A DNA stretch of 38,749 nt from Piromyces finnis. Its lineage: Eukaryota; Neocallimastigomycota; Neocallimastigomycetes; Neocallimastigales; Neocallimastigaceae. The DNA lies in assembly GCA_002104945.1 (NCBI GenBank), contig MCFH01000116.1:1-38749 (forward strand), given 5' to 3'. Below, one piece after another: positions 21,182-31,838 of the stretch (positions are counted from its first letter, which is position 1; each line of letters begins with the position of its first letter). Position numbers and translations under genes: made by a program. The notes under the pieces are model-generated. The model had not been told where the DNA came from. It did no database searches and saw only the letters and a list, made by a program, of their open reading frames with translations.

Positions 21182-21360
21182 TTCTTTATCCGTGGTATTC
21201 GTGCCTTCATTTATTTAATAAATGTAGTTTCTCAAGGGGGTCTACTCATGCTCATGGTACTGAGAGAGTAGAAAGAATTAAATCCAAGTATTGCGCAATG
21301 GATACTTGGTTAGTCTTTATTTGGAAATATTATTAGGACTAAGCTCATGGTACTGAGCGA
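21182..21360 (+). repeat. Single structured repeat unit with 20-nt LINE-A fragment and terminal hairpins
   Basis: The 20-mer TTCTTTATCCGTGGTATTCG (21182-21201) is followed by one unit of the 122-bp repeat, then the TTAGTC/GACTAA stem with a different loop from the other copies, and GCTCA-TGGTAC-TGAGC at 21343-21358. Homology with the other flanks ends at 21360. Only one unit is present, against three in the LINE-A context. Confidence 0.85.
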
Positions 21361-22597
21361 ACAGAGTTGATAATTTGAGTGTTAGTTGTTATATCATATA
21401 TCCCTTACACCTTCAACTTATTTTTTAGATAGTAGTTGCTTTAACAACTTTTATAACATATTATTTTAAACTTAAAATTGTTTGATTCGGTAGTATTAAA
21501 TACTGATTTTGAATATTTCTTGATTTCATTTTTATTTTAGCTTTCATCGATAATTTGTTATCCCAGTTTACTACTTATTCTCTTTGTTCTTTTATTCCTT
21601 TTTTATTCTTTATATGTTGATTAGTCAGATAGTTTTGTTTTTTCAGTTAGTTGGTTATTCCTTTCATTTATTCTTGAGTTTCGTGTGGGGTGCAGCTTTC
21701 ATTACTATAATCATATTTAATCTTTTATTTTTTCTATTTTTATTATTTACGAGGGGCGCGGCTTTTTTTTATTTTTCCTTTATGATTTTATATGATTCTA
21801 GTAATATCTTTTTTTATTTCTTATTTTTTTGTAACTCTAGATTTTCCAAGGAATCTCTTTTCTACTAACATTCTTTTGTATACTTTTTCTATCTCTTTTC
21901 TATATATATATATTTCTTATACTTTATATTATATGTATATTTATATATCTGTATAACTTAATTAGGTTTATTATGGACTATTATGGTAAGTATTAACACC
22001 TTTTTTTCTTTAACATTTCTATTATCAAAGCTTCTATCCTGGAAAATCGAGTATTCTATTTTTATATTGTAAATACTACTCTTGTTTCAATTTTATCTTT
22101 AAAAAAAAAAAAAAAAAAAAATTTTATTATGTTTACCCAAAATTCTTCAACTTTTTTCCATTATTTTTGTTATAACAACTTTTCACTCTTATTATCTCTC
22201 TACCTTACAACATAAACAACCTATATGAATGTTCAATTTCAACAATCAGAATCAACACAATACAATAATCATCCAATAAATTATACAATTCTTATTAATA
22301 TAAAGAGCTTTCAAAATACAGTTATAATACAGAAATCCAAAGTGATAGATATTCAAAATTTATCTTCCCGTTTAAAGTCTTCAGTAGAGTTAGAACTAAG
22401 TTTGTCAACAACTTAGCCACTTTTCCAGTTATAAATTTAAAATATTGTTTGACAAATAATCCACTTGCTATATAATATATCCGTCTTTACTATTATTATT
22501 TTTATTTTACTATATATTTTATTTCATTATCTTATTTATATCATTATATCAATACTTCAAACTATTAATATCTATTGTCATAATAAGTTCTTTCAAA
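21361..22597 (+). other. AT/pyrimidine-rich region before LINE-B; probable 5' UTR
   Basis: No convincing gene. T-rich DNA with some GC islands (for example GAGGGGCGCGGC near 21752) and a 21-A run at 22101-22121. The A-run could be the tail of an older truncated retroelement (21361-22121), leaving 22122-22597 as the LINE-B 5' UTR. A short frame at 22225-22416 (63 codons) has no recognisable domain and may be an upstream ORF. Confidence 0.4.
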
Positions 22598-25500
22598 ATG
22601 AACAATACCAATTGTACTGTACCTACCTTACGACGTGGTCTTCGTTTCTTCGGATCTAACTCCAATAAATCATATCTAATTTTTATCCATGATCTTAGTT
22701 CATGGTCAAAACAACGACTAATGGAATTTCTTTTAAAGGACATTCAACCTTTCAATGATATTCTTCAATCCCTCACCAAAAAATATTCACAATCACTCGG
22801 TATCTATTTCATTCTTAAAGTCAATGGAAAATGTCCGCTTAAAGCCATGTTACTTATACACTCACTTTCTGAAAAACTCCCAATCTCTAGTAAAATATCT
22901 TGGAAATTCATTGATAAGCTCAAAAACAATAGATCATACAAAAACAAACGATCTATCAAATCTACTACTGGTCCACTCTCTGACGATTTCTATTTTAGTC
23001 ATCTAAGCTCTAATGCTTCCTTTTTCAACTTATGTACTTGTTGGAACATCAATGGTTGGAACCCGGAGAAAAAGGACGGTGTTTTATACTTCATCTCTGT
23101 TTTCAAACCTGTATGTGTCTGTCTTCAAGAAGTAGGTAACAGCCAATTCCTCTGTGGTAATGCAATTTCCTCCCCATGCCTACTGAACTATAAACCAGTA
23201 CACAGACGTGCTAATCCTAAAGTTCCAGGTATGAGAGGACTTTACATTGGTGTTCATAATTCTTGTTCCTTTACTCCTGAACCTCTTCTATATAAGTACA
23301 TCATTTCAGTTACAATATTGTCATTTTGGAACCAGAGATGTACCATTGGTAATATTTACTTCCCGCAAACTAGATGGCCGGATGCTAGATTAATTGCCTT
23401 TGATGAACTTGATAAGTGGTTAACAACGCATAACAAATTCAACCACCCAGCTATCCTTGTAGGAGACTTTAATATGTCAGCTATTAAAATCAAATCTTAT
23501 ATATCACAACACTTCCCGGATTGGACTATGGCTGAGTTAACTGGTAATAATTTTACCTGGGAAAAAGGATCTAAATCTTCATGCATTGATCATATTATAT
23601 ACAACAAAGCTATGACAGAACACATAAACAAATCTTCAGTTTGTGAAGTTTTCCACGATGTTTCTGATCACAAACCGATCCTTGTGTCTTGTAAAAAAGA
23701 CTCTTCGGATGATTTCAAAAAGCCTAAGAAGACCTTTAAGTGGTCAAGTCATATCTGTAACACAAAGTGTTCTGACATTCTTACTAGTAATCGCTTTGCT
23801 GTTCTAGCTTCCGAGCTTGAAGCTAATTGCGATAGCCTTTCGGCTGACGATATGGTTTCAAGATTTTTAGATACTTCCAAAACTATAGGTAAAGAAATAA
23901 AAGCCATTGTGCCTGCAGATTTAAAAGGTCCAGCATTCCATTGCCCTCAATACATCAAAAACTTATCACATGAAAAACACCTGGCTTACAAAAATATTAA
24001 GCCCCTTTCAGATTGCGCTGACATGGAAAATTATCTTAACCAGTTCTCCATATACCAAAATCTATGTAATACCATCAAAAAGGTTAAGAGCAAATTCAGA
24101 TCCAATCTCTATAAAGCTAATATTGTTTCTATCGGTAAACATTTTATTGATAAAAGCTTTAGACAAGGTTGGAAAGGCCTTAAAAAACTTGCCAAACCAA
24201 GTTATTCGTCCTCCCATGTTTCAACTATTAAGGACAAGAATGGCAAGGATTTATTTACTCCTCAAGAACAATTAAAACGTTGGGCTGAACATTATGAAAA
24301 TCTTGCATCTGATGTTACAAATCACAGCTTAAATCGTGGTTACTGGGAAAGAGCCTTCCAATTCAACCATATCAATCAAATAGCATGGGATATAAATGGT
24401 CCCATTTCTATTGAGGAAATTAGAAATGTTGTTCTGTCAATGAAGAATAACAAGGCTCCAGGTCCCGATGGTATCCCAATTGAATTTTTCAAAGCTTTCT
24501 TTTGTAACGAAGAACTGGAGAAAGAACATAAGTCTGCTGGAAATTGTCTTAAATTAATTTTTAATAAAATCTGGAATGGTTCCTTTCCTTTGAAATGGAA
24601 CTCTGCTTCCATTGTTTCTATTCCAAAGAAAGGCGATCTTTCAGACTGTAATAATTATCGTGGTATTTCTCTCATCAATGTAGGTCTTAAAATTATTTCA
24701 AAAATTGTAACTAATAGAATTTCAAAGTATGCTCTTTCTCATAATTTTATAAGACCTGAGCAATTTGGTTTTCGCAATAAAGAAGAATGTATTAGCTTAT
24801 TTATTTCCATTAGAGAAATCTGTCAAAGAAGGAAATTTAAAGGAAAAGCCACTTATGTCGCCTTTCTAGACCTTAAAAAAGCATACGACTCAGTTCCTAT
24901 TTTTAATATCCTTACAAAGTTATATAAATTAGGTATACGTGGTAAATGTTTTGATTTTCTCAATAATCTCTACTCTACCTCTAAAGTTCGTGCACGTTTC
25001 TTGGATATGCTTTCCAATGAATTCCCTGTAAACCGTGGTGTAAGACAAGGATGTCCTCTTTCTCCTATACTGTTTAACCTCTTTATCAATGATATTTTAA
25101 ATAAATGTGAAAGGCTTGGAGTTAGCTTAGGTAATAAACGTTGTTGTGGTGGCCTTTTCGCTGATGACATTGTTTTGATTGCTCCTAGTAAGAAGAACCT
25201 TCAAAAGATGCTCAATCTAGTCCTTGATTGGGCTAATTTAAATGAAATGTCTTTTGGAATAAATAAATGTGCAACTATTGTTGTTAAACCTATCAACTTT
25301 AATAGATCCCCTAGTTATGTCGACCCAACATTTTACATCGGTATGTACTCGATTCCAAAGGTTTCTTGCTATACTTATCTTGGAATCCCATTCGACGAAG
25401 ATCTTTCTTTGACTCCTATTCTGTCTAATATGTACAAAAAAGTTCAGAAATCTTTATTCTCTTTTAAGAACTTCCTCACCAACAATTGTGTTCCTATTGG

Positions 25501-26947
25501 CTTAAAAAACATAGTAATTCATTCTTATATTTTAAGCAAAGTCTCTTATTATGCTCCTTTGCTTGGTTCCAACAAAAATAGAACTAGAAGAGTCCAATCT
25601 CTTATCAATACTGCTGTTTTATGGAGTGTCAATAGCTTTCACAATAAAAGTTTTAATAACAAAGATTTTGTTTTTGAACGAAATTCATTTATTAGTCTGT
25701 ATGCTCTTACAAGAGATATGAAGATCCCTACCCTTTCAGGTATTTGTGCTGCGCAACAAGTGAAATGCTTTGTTAAATGGAGAAAATCAAATTGTATAAT
25801 TAAAGACCTCGTCCGATCTATTCCTCCCATGTCTCATTACTCTTGGGCCAAAGAATCTTGTTCACTACATAAGAAGCTTATGAAAATAAATATTAAAAGT
25901 ACTAAAGATATTAGAGAATATTATTGGAATAATAGTAGCCTAAATAATGGAAGTAAAGCCCTCAGATATACTAACAACAAATTCCTTAATTCAAATCGCC
26001 TAATGCATATCGGTCTCAACAAACCTCACTTAAATTTAGGAATTACCTGGATTATTCGTATTCGATGCGGTTATGAAAATACTACCCGAATTGCTATTGC
26101 CAGTAATAGAGTTACTCCTGACTGCCCTCGTGTCTGTCCATGTTGCGGATATGACGAACAATCTTTTTACCATTGGATATTAGAATGTTCTGCATTCTCT
26201 GAATACAGAGCTTCTTCACTTAGCTTTCTTGACGATCTTTTTACCCTTTTTTACAATAAATATAAGAATCAATTCATCACATACTTACTCCCCGAAACGG
26301 AAGTAAGAAAAATAATTTATAACTATATTTTTACGTTCCTTCTTGGTGGAACTTTAGCTTATGATGAGCTACAAATCGATAAGGCGGAACAAAGACATTT
26401 GAATGAACAGCTTTACAGTTCATCGGGGTCTCATGTTCCATATGTAGAGGGTCTCGCGGCTTTTCTTACTAAAACAATCCCTATCATTAGTAGCTCTATG
26501 AAGCTACTTTTTGATAGGTTTAGTAAGACACCTAACGTAATCAAGAGCGCCGACGTCGTACCGATATGGCAAAGGAACATTTCCAATGTTCCGTACACAG
26601 GGTTCAATGTTAGTATTTCCTCAAATTCGAATGAAAACATTATGAACTCATGGGAGAGTTTAGTGGACACCACACTATCATACCTGATGTTACTTCTTTT
26701 TTTTATTTCATTTAATTTATTAGGTAGGGACCAATCCCACACAGTACAAATTGCAGAGTTCATTGAACTTTTATGCAACTTAAATAATTATTTTATATTT
26801 TTTTATATTTATATTTTTATTTATATATATTTTATTATTTTTATTTATTATTTATTATATCATTATCAATATGTATTATCACCTAATATTATGTAATATC
26901 ACTAATTAAGTAAGTAAATAAATAAAAGATGTGTATTCTCTTCCTAG

Positions 26948-26981
<34 letters not shown>
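22122..26981 (+). mobile_element. LINE (APE-type non-LTR retrotransposon), family B, apparently full length
   Basis: One uninterrupted reading frame (22598-26896), a short AT-rich 3' UTR, and a 31-A tail (26951-26981). It is related to LINE-A over its whole length but clearly a different family, and it lacks the Gln- and Asn-rich insertions. The 5' limit is a guess based on an A-run at 22101. Open frame and clean tail suggest a recent insertion. Confidence 0.85.
22598..26896 (+). CDS. LINE-B polyprotein: endonuclease + reverse transcriptase + zinc knuckle (1432 aa)
   Basis: Residues 1-140 form a basic N-terminal region of unknown role. The endonuclease domain is at about 143-365 with WNINGWN (Asn150), LQE (Glu178), GDFN (290-292), IDH (331-332) and SDHKP (357-358). 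A Lys-rich linker follows. RT spans about 600-950: GPDGIPIEF (about 623), NYRGISL, LDLKKAYDSVP (about 758), GVRQGCPLSPILFNLF (about 814) and GLFADDIV (853-856). The C-terminal knuckle is C1180-x2-C1183-x8-H1192-x4-C1197. All catalytic residues are present. The last 70-80 residues are hydrophobic and come from A/T-rich DNA resembling a 3' UTR, so the true stop may have been lost. Unlike LINE-A, endonuclease and RT are fused in one frame. Confidence 0.92.
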   Translation: MNNTNCTVPTLRRGLRFFGSNSNKSYLIFIHDLSSWSKQRLMEFLLKDIQPFNDILQSLTKKYSQSLGIYFILKVNGKCPLKAMLLIHSLSEKLPISSKISWKFIDKLKNNRSYKNKRSIKSTTGPLSDDFYFSHLSSNASFFNLCTCWNINGWNPEKKDGVLYFISVFKPVCVCLQEVGNSQFLCGNAISSPCLLNYKPVHRRANPKVPGMRGLYIGVHNSCSFTPEPLLYKYIISVTILSFWNQRCTIGNIYFPQTRWPDARLIAFDELDKWLTTHNKFNHPAILVGDFNMSAIKIKSYISQHFPDWTMAELTGNNFTWEKGSKSSCIDHIIYNKAMTEHINKSSVCEVFHDVSDHKPILVSCKKDSSDDFKKPKKTFKWSSHICNTKCSDILTSNRFAVLASELEANCDSLSADDMVSRFLDTSKTIGKEIKAIVPADLKGPAFHCPQYIKNLSHEKHLAYKNIKPLSDCADMENYLNQFSIYQNLCNTIKKVKSKFRSNLYKANIVSIGKHFIDKSFRQGWKGLKKLAKPSYSSSHVSTIKDKNGKDLFTPQEQLKRWAEHYENLASDVTNHSLNRGYWERAFQFNHINQIAWDINGPISIEEIRNVVLSMKNNKAPGPDGIPIEFFKAFFCNEELEKEHKSAGNCLKLIFNKIWNGSFPLKWNSASIVSIPKKGDLSDCNNYRGISLINVGLKIISKIVTNRISKYALSHNFIRPEQFGFRNKEECISLFISIREICQRRKFKGKATYVAFLDLKKAYDSVPIFNILTKLYKLGIRGKCFDFLNNLYSTSKVRARFLDMLSNEFPVNRGVRQGCPLSPILFNLFINDILNKCERLGVSLGNKRCCGGLFADDIVLIAPSKKNLQKMLNLVLDWANLNEMSFGINKCATIVVKPINFNRSPSYVDPTFYIGMYSIPKVSCYTYLGIPFDEDLSLTPILSNMYKKVQKSLFSFKNFLTNNCVPIGLKNIVIHSYILSKVSYYAPLLGSNKNRTRRVQSLINTAVLWSVNSFHNKSFNNKDFVFERNSFISLYALTRDMKIPTLSGICAAQQVKCFVKWRKSNCIIKDLVRSIPPMSHYSWAKESCSLHKKLMKINIKSTKDIREYYWNNSSLNNGSKALRYTNNKFLNSNRLMHIGLNKPHLNLGITWIIRIRCGYENTTRIAIASNRVTPDCPRVCPCCGYDEQSFYHWILECSAFSEYRASSLSFLDDLFTLFYNKYKNQFITYLLPETEVRKIIYNYIFTFLLGGTLAYDELQIDKAEQRHLNEQLYSSSGSHVPYVEGLAAFLTKTIPIISSSMKLLFDRFSKTPNVIKSADVVPIWQRNISNVPYTGFNVSISSNSNENIMNSWESLVDTTLSYLMLLLFFISFNLLGRDQSHTVQIAEFIELLCNLNNYFIFFYIYIFIYIYFIIFIYYLLYHYQYVLSPNIM

Positions 26982-26984
<3 letters not shown>

Positions 26985-28670
26985 GTGGTATTCGATCATG
27001 GTCAGTAAATATGCTATGGGAAAAACTCGAGGTTATTCTAGAAGATAAATTTAATTCAGTTATTAGTGTTAAATATTTTCAAACTTTCAATGATCACTTT
27101 TTCTTAGTCAAGGTTCATGGTTCATCAAAAGATTGTATTAAAATCTTACACATGTTAAAGAAGAAACTTTCAGTTACCTCAATTTCCTTTTCAGCTCGTA
27201 GTAGAAGGAATCACAAATACACTTTTTCCACTCTCAAACGTAAAATTTTAGTTTCTAATAAACATCAACATTCTATTCAACAATCATTTCAACAATCAGT
27301 TCAACAATCACATCAACAATCCGATCTTCAACAAGATCTTCAACAAGATCTTCAACAAGTTTCCCATCATGAAAATATTCCAGATCTACAGCAAACACAA
27401 TTTCAATCTCAACATTCAACAATTAATTCTAATAGTTCTATCAACTCTGATAACAGTTCAATAGTTGATAGTTCTTCAGTTTCACAGCCATCTAGTAATA
27501 GTTCTACTTATTCCTCTGATGCATCATCCATTAATAATGATGACTTTAATAATAGTAATAATAGCAACGATTCTTCCTCATCCAACAAGCCTGATAACTT
27601 TTCTTTTTGTCTTAGTTGGAACACCAATGGGTGGAATCACGAAAAGAGAGATAATATTAGCTATTTCACAGCTATTTTCAAACCATTATTTTTATGTTTC
27701 CAAGAAACTGGTAATGGTTCTAGATCGAATACAGATTATCCTTGTCGTGTTACTTTGCGAAACTATAGACACCTTTTCAAGAAAGCTGAAGAATTATTGA
27801 TTGGCATGAGAGGTTTATATTTAGGTATTCACAATTCGTGCCAAGCCTCACTTTAAAACCACTCATGTAAGTATAATATTTCTATTTATATTTTTAGTCT
27901 TTGGAATATATTCAGACACTCGATTGGAAATATTTATATGCTTCATAGTCATCACAATATTTATGTTGATTAAGCAAAGTTAGAAGTTCGCTTGTGGTTA
28001 CAATTTCACCCATCCTATCCATCGATTCTTGTTAGTGATTTTAATATGTCTAAAATAAAATTATTCAACTGGTTATCATCTAATGGATTAGGAGATTTGA
28101 AGTTCTTCCATTTGAAGATTCTTCTATCTTTTGGATGAGAGGTGATCAATCTTCCGACATTAACCATGCTCTTATCAATTCGAAGATGAAAGATCTTATT
28201 CACTCAGGATCATTTATAAATAATTTTTATCCTGTATCAGACCATAAGCCACTTCTTATTAATGGTAAAATTATTCCTATGGAAGATTTTTCTAATGACT
28301 TTAATGTTCTTAAGAAAATTCTGAAATGGAATAGATTAAAATGTATTGAGGAAAAGAAATCTCTTCTTAGTCATAATAAATTCCAAATTCTTTCATCAAA
28401 ACTCAATGATTCTAATGTTTCTACAGATGAACTTTCCAAAGAGTTTACTTCAACCGCTTTTTCAATTGCAGACGAGCTCAGTATTACTTCAGTAAATAAT
28501 GTTATATAAAATCTTTATTTCATATTTCACATCAAATTTTTAATCATCAGAAAATCAAAATGAAATTGTAAAGAATATTTAAAAAAGAAAGAGTTTATTG
28601 TATAGAGAATTTATTAAAAGGATTAAAAGTTACTATAAGTTCATTAATTACATTCACAAAAAATGTATAA
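26982..28670 (+). pseudogene. LINE-A fragment (ORF1 only, both ends truncated, mosaic divergence)
   Basis: It starts directly after the LINE-B poly(A) at the LINE-A sequence ATCCGTGGTATTCG and matches LINE-A 5069 to about 6770. Positions 26982-27790 are nearly identical to LINE-A. 27790-28140 is clearly diverged with in-frame stops. 28140-28345 is again nearly identical. 28345-28500 differs slightly, and 28500-28670 decays into unrelated AT-rich DNA. The frame is open for 281 codons from 27011, through the Gln repeat and the first endonuclease motifs. No RT part is present. It is an old fragment, perhaps partly overwritten by gene conversion. Confidence 0.88.
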
Positions 28671-29325
28671 AGATATAAAATATATCTTTAAATCATTAAT
28701 AATTAATTAATAATTATTAAATAATAATTCTGATATTTTAATTGATACGGGTTAATTTTATGTAGAAAGAATTAAACTTTAATTAATATATATATTTTAT
28801 TAATAATTTTATTTATAACGTTCCAATATTTCTATTCTGTCTAAATACTAAAACGTTCTGTCGTTGTCAAATATTAAAATTCTAACTAAAACAAGAAGCC
28901 CTTTTTAATAATATTTATTCTAGTCTATTTATACTAATGAGGCTTACTTAATAATTAATTGTCCAATTATAAGGCTGGAACTATATGGATCATTCATTTA
29001 CAATACTCTTTTACATTACATGATTTTACATTTGTCGTACATTTACATTATATTCTTATACATTGTAGAAATAATTAATATTATAATAAATCTATATAAA
29101 TTTAATATTAGGAAAAATTACTAATATAATAATATGTTCAAGTCACATATTATTTTTATATCAAAAATCCCCTCGCTATAGGAGAGCGAAGTATAATTTA
29201 AGATACAAAATTTTTACTGAGCGTATCTGGTTATAATATTAATTTTTCTGGTTATAAAACTAAATTTCTAAAATTAAAAAAAATTGAAAAAAATTGAAAA
29301 AAAAATTGAAAAAAAAATACTAATA

Positions 29326-29363
<38 letters not shown>

Positions 29364-29671
29364 ATTATTATGATTAGTTATATATACTAATTACTAATTA
29401 AACTAATTATTATTGTTATTATTATTATTATTTACTATTATTATAATTATTATTTATTATTATTCTCAATAATCTACGGTAGGCTACTCGAGGTTTAGCA
29501 AGGTCGAACAGGAGTTAATCGACTTTTCGAAATTTGAAATCCCTTTTTGACTTTTTCAATTTCAATTTCGAAATTTCAAATTAATTATTTTTTTTTTTTT
29601 TTTTATATATATATATGTTTAAACATATCTAATTTGTAAAATATCATAAATTTTAAATAAAGTGTCGTCTC
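28671..29671. other. AT-rich region, possible 3' LTR of the minus-strand Ty3 element
   Basis: No gene. It contains T-runs (29331-29359, 29588-29605), a hairpin-like CGCTATAGGAGAGCG near 29174 and two TTCTGGTTATAA repeats (29226-29266). It lies where the 3' LTR of the adjacent minus-strand element should be, and TGATACGGG near 28743 could be one LTR end. No second LTR copy is visible, so this is position-based inference only. Confidence 0.3.
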
Positions 29672-31838
29672 TCATAACGAAATATTTTCTTTATAAGGGA
29701 GGATATTCTTCATATGTGTATACCTGGTTAGTTCTTGTCCCGTATTGTAGTCCTTGAGCTTGACTGTATTCCAGGCGATATCTAAGATTTGATAAGGTCC
29801 TTTAAAATATGGGTCCAATTTTGTTCTGTTGAAATTCCTTAATTTGACTAGATCGCCTATTTTGTATTCTTCCTTATGATCCATGCTTATTTTACTTTGT
29901 CTTCTAGCTTCCCAATACTTTAGAGTACCTAGCATTTTTGAAGCCGCCTTCCTTATCCATTTAGCGTGATCCACGAACCTTTCCATTATAATTTCTTCTG
30001 TGGATCTTCCTAAAGTTTCTTGATATGTTTCCATTAGCACTAAATCTATTGGGCGTGCATCCTTTCTTCCATATACAAGTTCAAAACTAGAGAATCCAGT
30101 TGTAGTAGATATACTGGTCCTTAACGCCCATAGAGCTACTGGTAAGTATTTGTCCCAGTCTTCATTGTTCTCTACTAAGAATCGTAGCTGTTTCCCAATT
30201 TCCCGATTCTTATTTTCCACTAGACCATTCGACTCTGGGTGATAGGTGGATACGAAGTGTACATAAGTATCATATAAATCTAAAAATATTTTTGTATAGT
30301 CGGAAGTAAATTGTACACCATTATCCATTAAGACCAATTGTGGGACTCCGTGGCGACTAAATACTTCGGTTAGGAATTCCGCTACATCTTCTGAGGTGGT
30401 CGTTGACAACGCCTTCGCCTCAGGCCATTTTGTAAAATAGTCCACAGCTACAATAATATATTTGTTATCTTGCACAGTAGTCTTTAACGGGCCTATTATG
30501 TCCACGGCTATTCTGACAAACGGTGCTTCGACTGGTGATGCAAATCTCTCGGTTCTTTCAGGTAGAGGTTGGGACTTCCGTAACTGACAGATTTTACACG
30601 TAGAAATATAGGTTTTTATATCTAAAACCATGTTCTTCCAATAATACTTATCCTTGATCCTTTGGTAAGTTTTCTGCAGTCCTTCATGTGCGATTTTATG
30701 GTTTTTCGCGATGACCTGGATCTTTTCCAAGGGTTCGTCAACAATCTTTCTTAAGTTATCATTATCCCTGAAATATAACAGATTATTTATTCTTATTACT
30801 CTTTCTTTTAGAAAGTTTTTCATAACCTCTGAGATATATTTATCATTTTCCTCGTTTTCTTCTTCTGACATTAATTCAGGCATCTTAGTAGGTTCTTCTA
30901 CAACTTGTTTTCTCTGTTTCCGAGCTAATAAAGATTCTTCTTCATCACTTTCGCTTTCATTATTTTCTGACTCAAGGTTGGTATCATTTAGTGTGCTAAC
31001 TATTGCATTTGCGTTCGCTTCCTGACTGTTATCCTCTTTTAATGACATCCGGGATAATGCGTCAGCTAAAATATTCGCTTTTCCAGGTTGATATCTTACT
31101 TCTACCATGTTTTGGCTAAAGTCATTAACCCAGCGAGCGTGTTTTTGAAGTTTGAGGTTCATTTTTATTAATGATAGCAACTAGCGGAAGGTGGTCCGTA
31201 TATAAAATAGTTTTATACGGATTTCCTAGGACATAATGACGAAATTCCATCAGGCAATAATGAGCAGCGGTACCTTCCAGTTCAGTAATAGGGTAGTTTA
31301 ATTCAGCTTTCTTTAGTGCACGACTAGCATACTTTATAGGATGCTCTACCCCGTCCTCCAAAAGTTGCAATAATACGCCGCCAATACCACTGAAACTGGC
31401 GTCCGAGCGGATAATGAAAGGAATATCATAACGAGGAAAACACAGAATAGGGGAAGAGGCCAAATATTCTTTAGCAGCAACGAACGACGAATTGCACTCA
31501 GAATCCCAAATAAACTTGGCGTCTTTTCTAAGGAGTTTATTTAAGGGGGCAGTAATAGAAGCAAAGTGATCAATAAATTCCCTATAATAACCAACCATTC
31601 CAAGAAAAGAACGAATTTCAGTAACAGATTTAGGAGGATCTAGTTTGAGTATATTATCGACCTTAGATTTAATAGGAAGAAGACCATTAATAGAAACAAC
31701 ATGACCCAACACTTCAACTTCCTGTAAACAGAAGTGACACTTCTCAATGTGACCTTTAAACCATTATCGCGAAGGATCTGGAAAACCTTTTTGATATCAC
31801 GAAGGTGTTGTGAGTAAGAAGGAGAATTGTAATGAATA
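29672..31838 (-). pseudogene. Ty3/gypsy retrotransposon pol remnant: end of RT, RNase H, integrase
   Basis: Read on the minus strand from 31838. It begins within RT just after where the Y-x-D-D box would be (IHYNSPSYSQHLRD), has a frameshift near 31740, then LGHVVS and the RT thumb. RNase H follows (SDASFSGIGG, ELEG, TDHLPL), and after another frameshift near 31150 its end (GKANILADALSRM). An acidic Glu/Ser linker precedes the integrase: HHCC zinc finger (about 30510-30630), DDE residues in AVDIIGP, MDNGVQF and the Glu of LVENKNREIG, then a C-terminal GPYQIL module. No chromodomain is visible; the stop is at 29672. Gag, protease and the RT active site are missing. It belongs to a different Ty3 lineage from the element at 33869. 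Confidence 0.9.

Noticed and set aside
21584-21868. 94-codon hydrophobic frame that looks membrane-like
   Set aside because: T-rich DNA always translates to Phe, Leu and Ile; no motif, start context or GC rise was found.
27790-28140. Repeat-induced point mutation as the cause of divergence
   Set aside because: Changes are not mainly C to T or G to A and include block replacements and indels.
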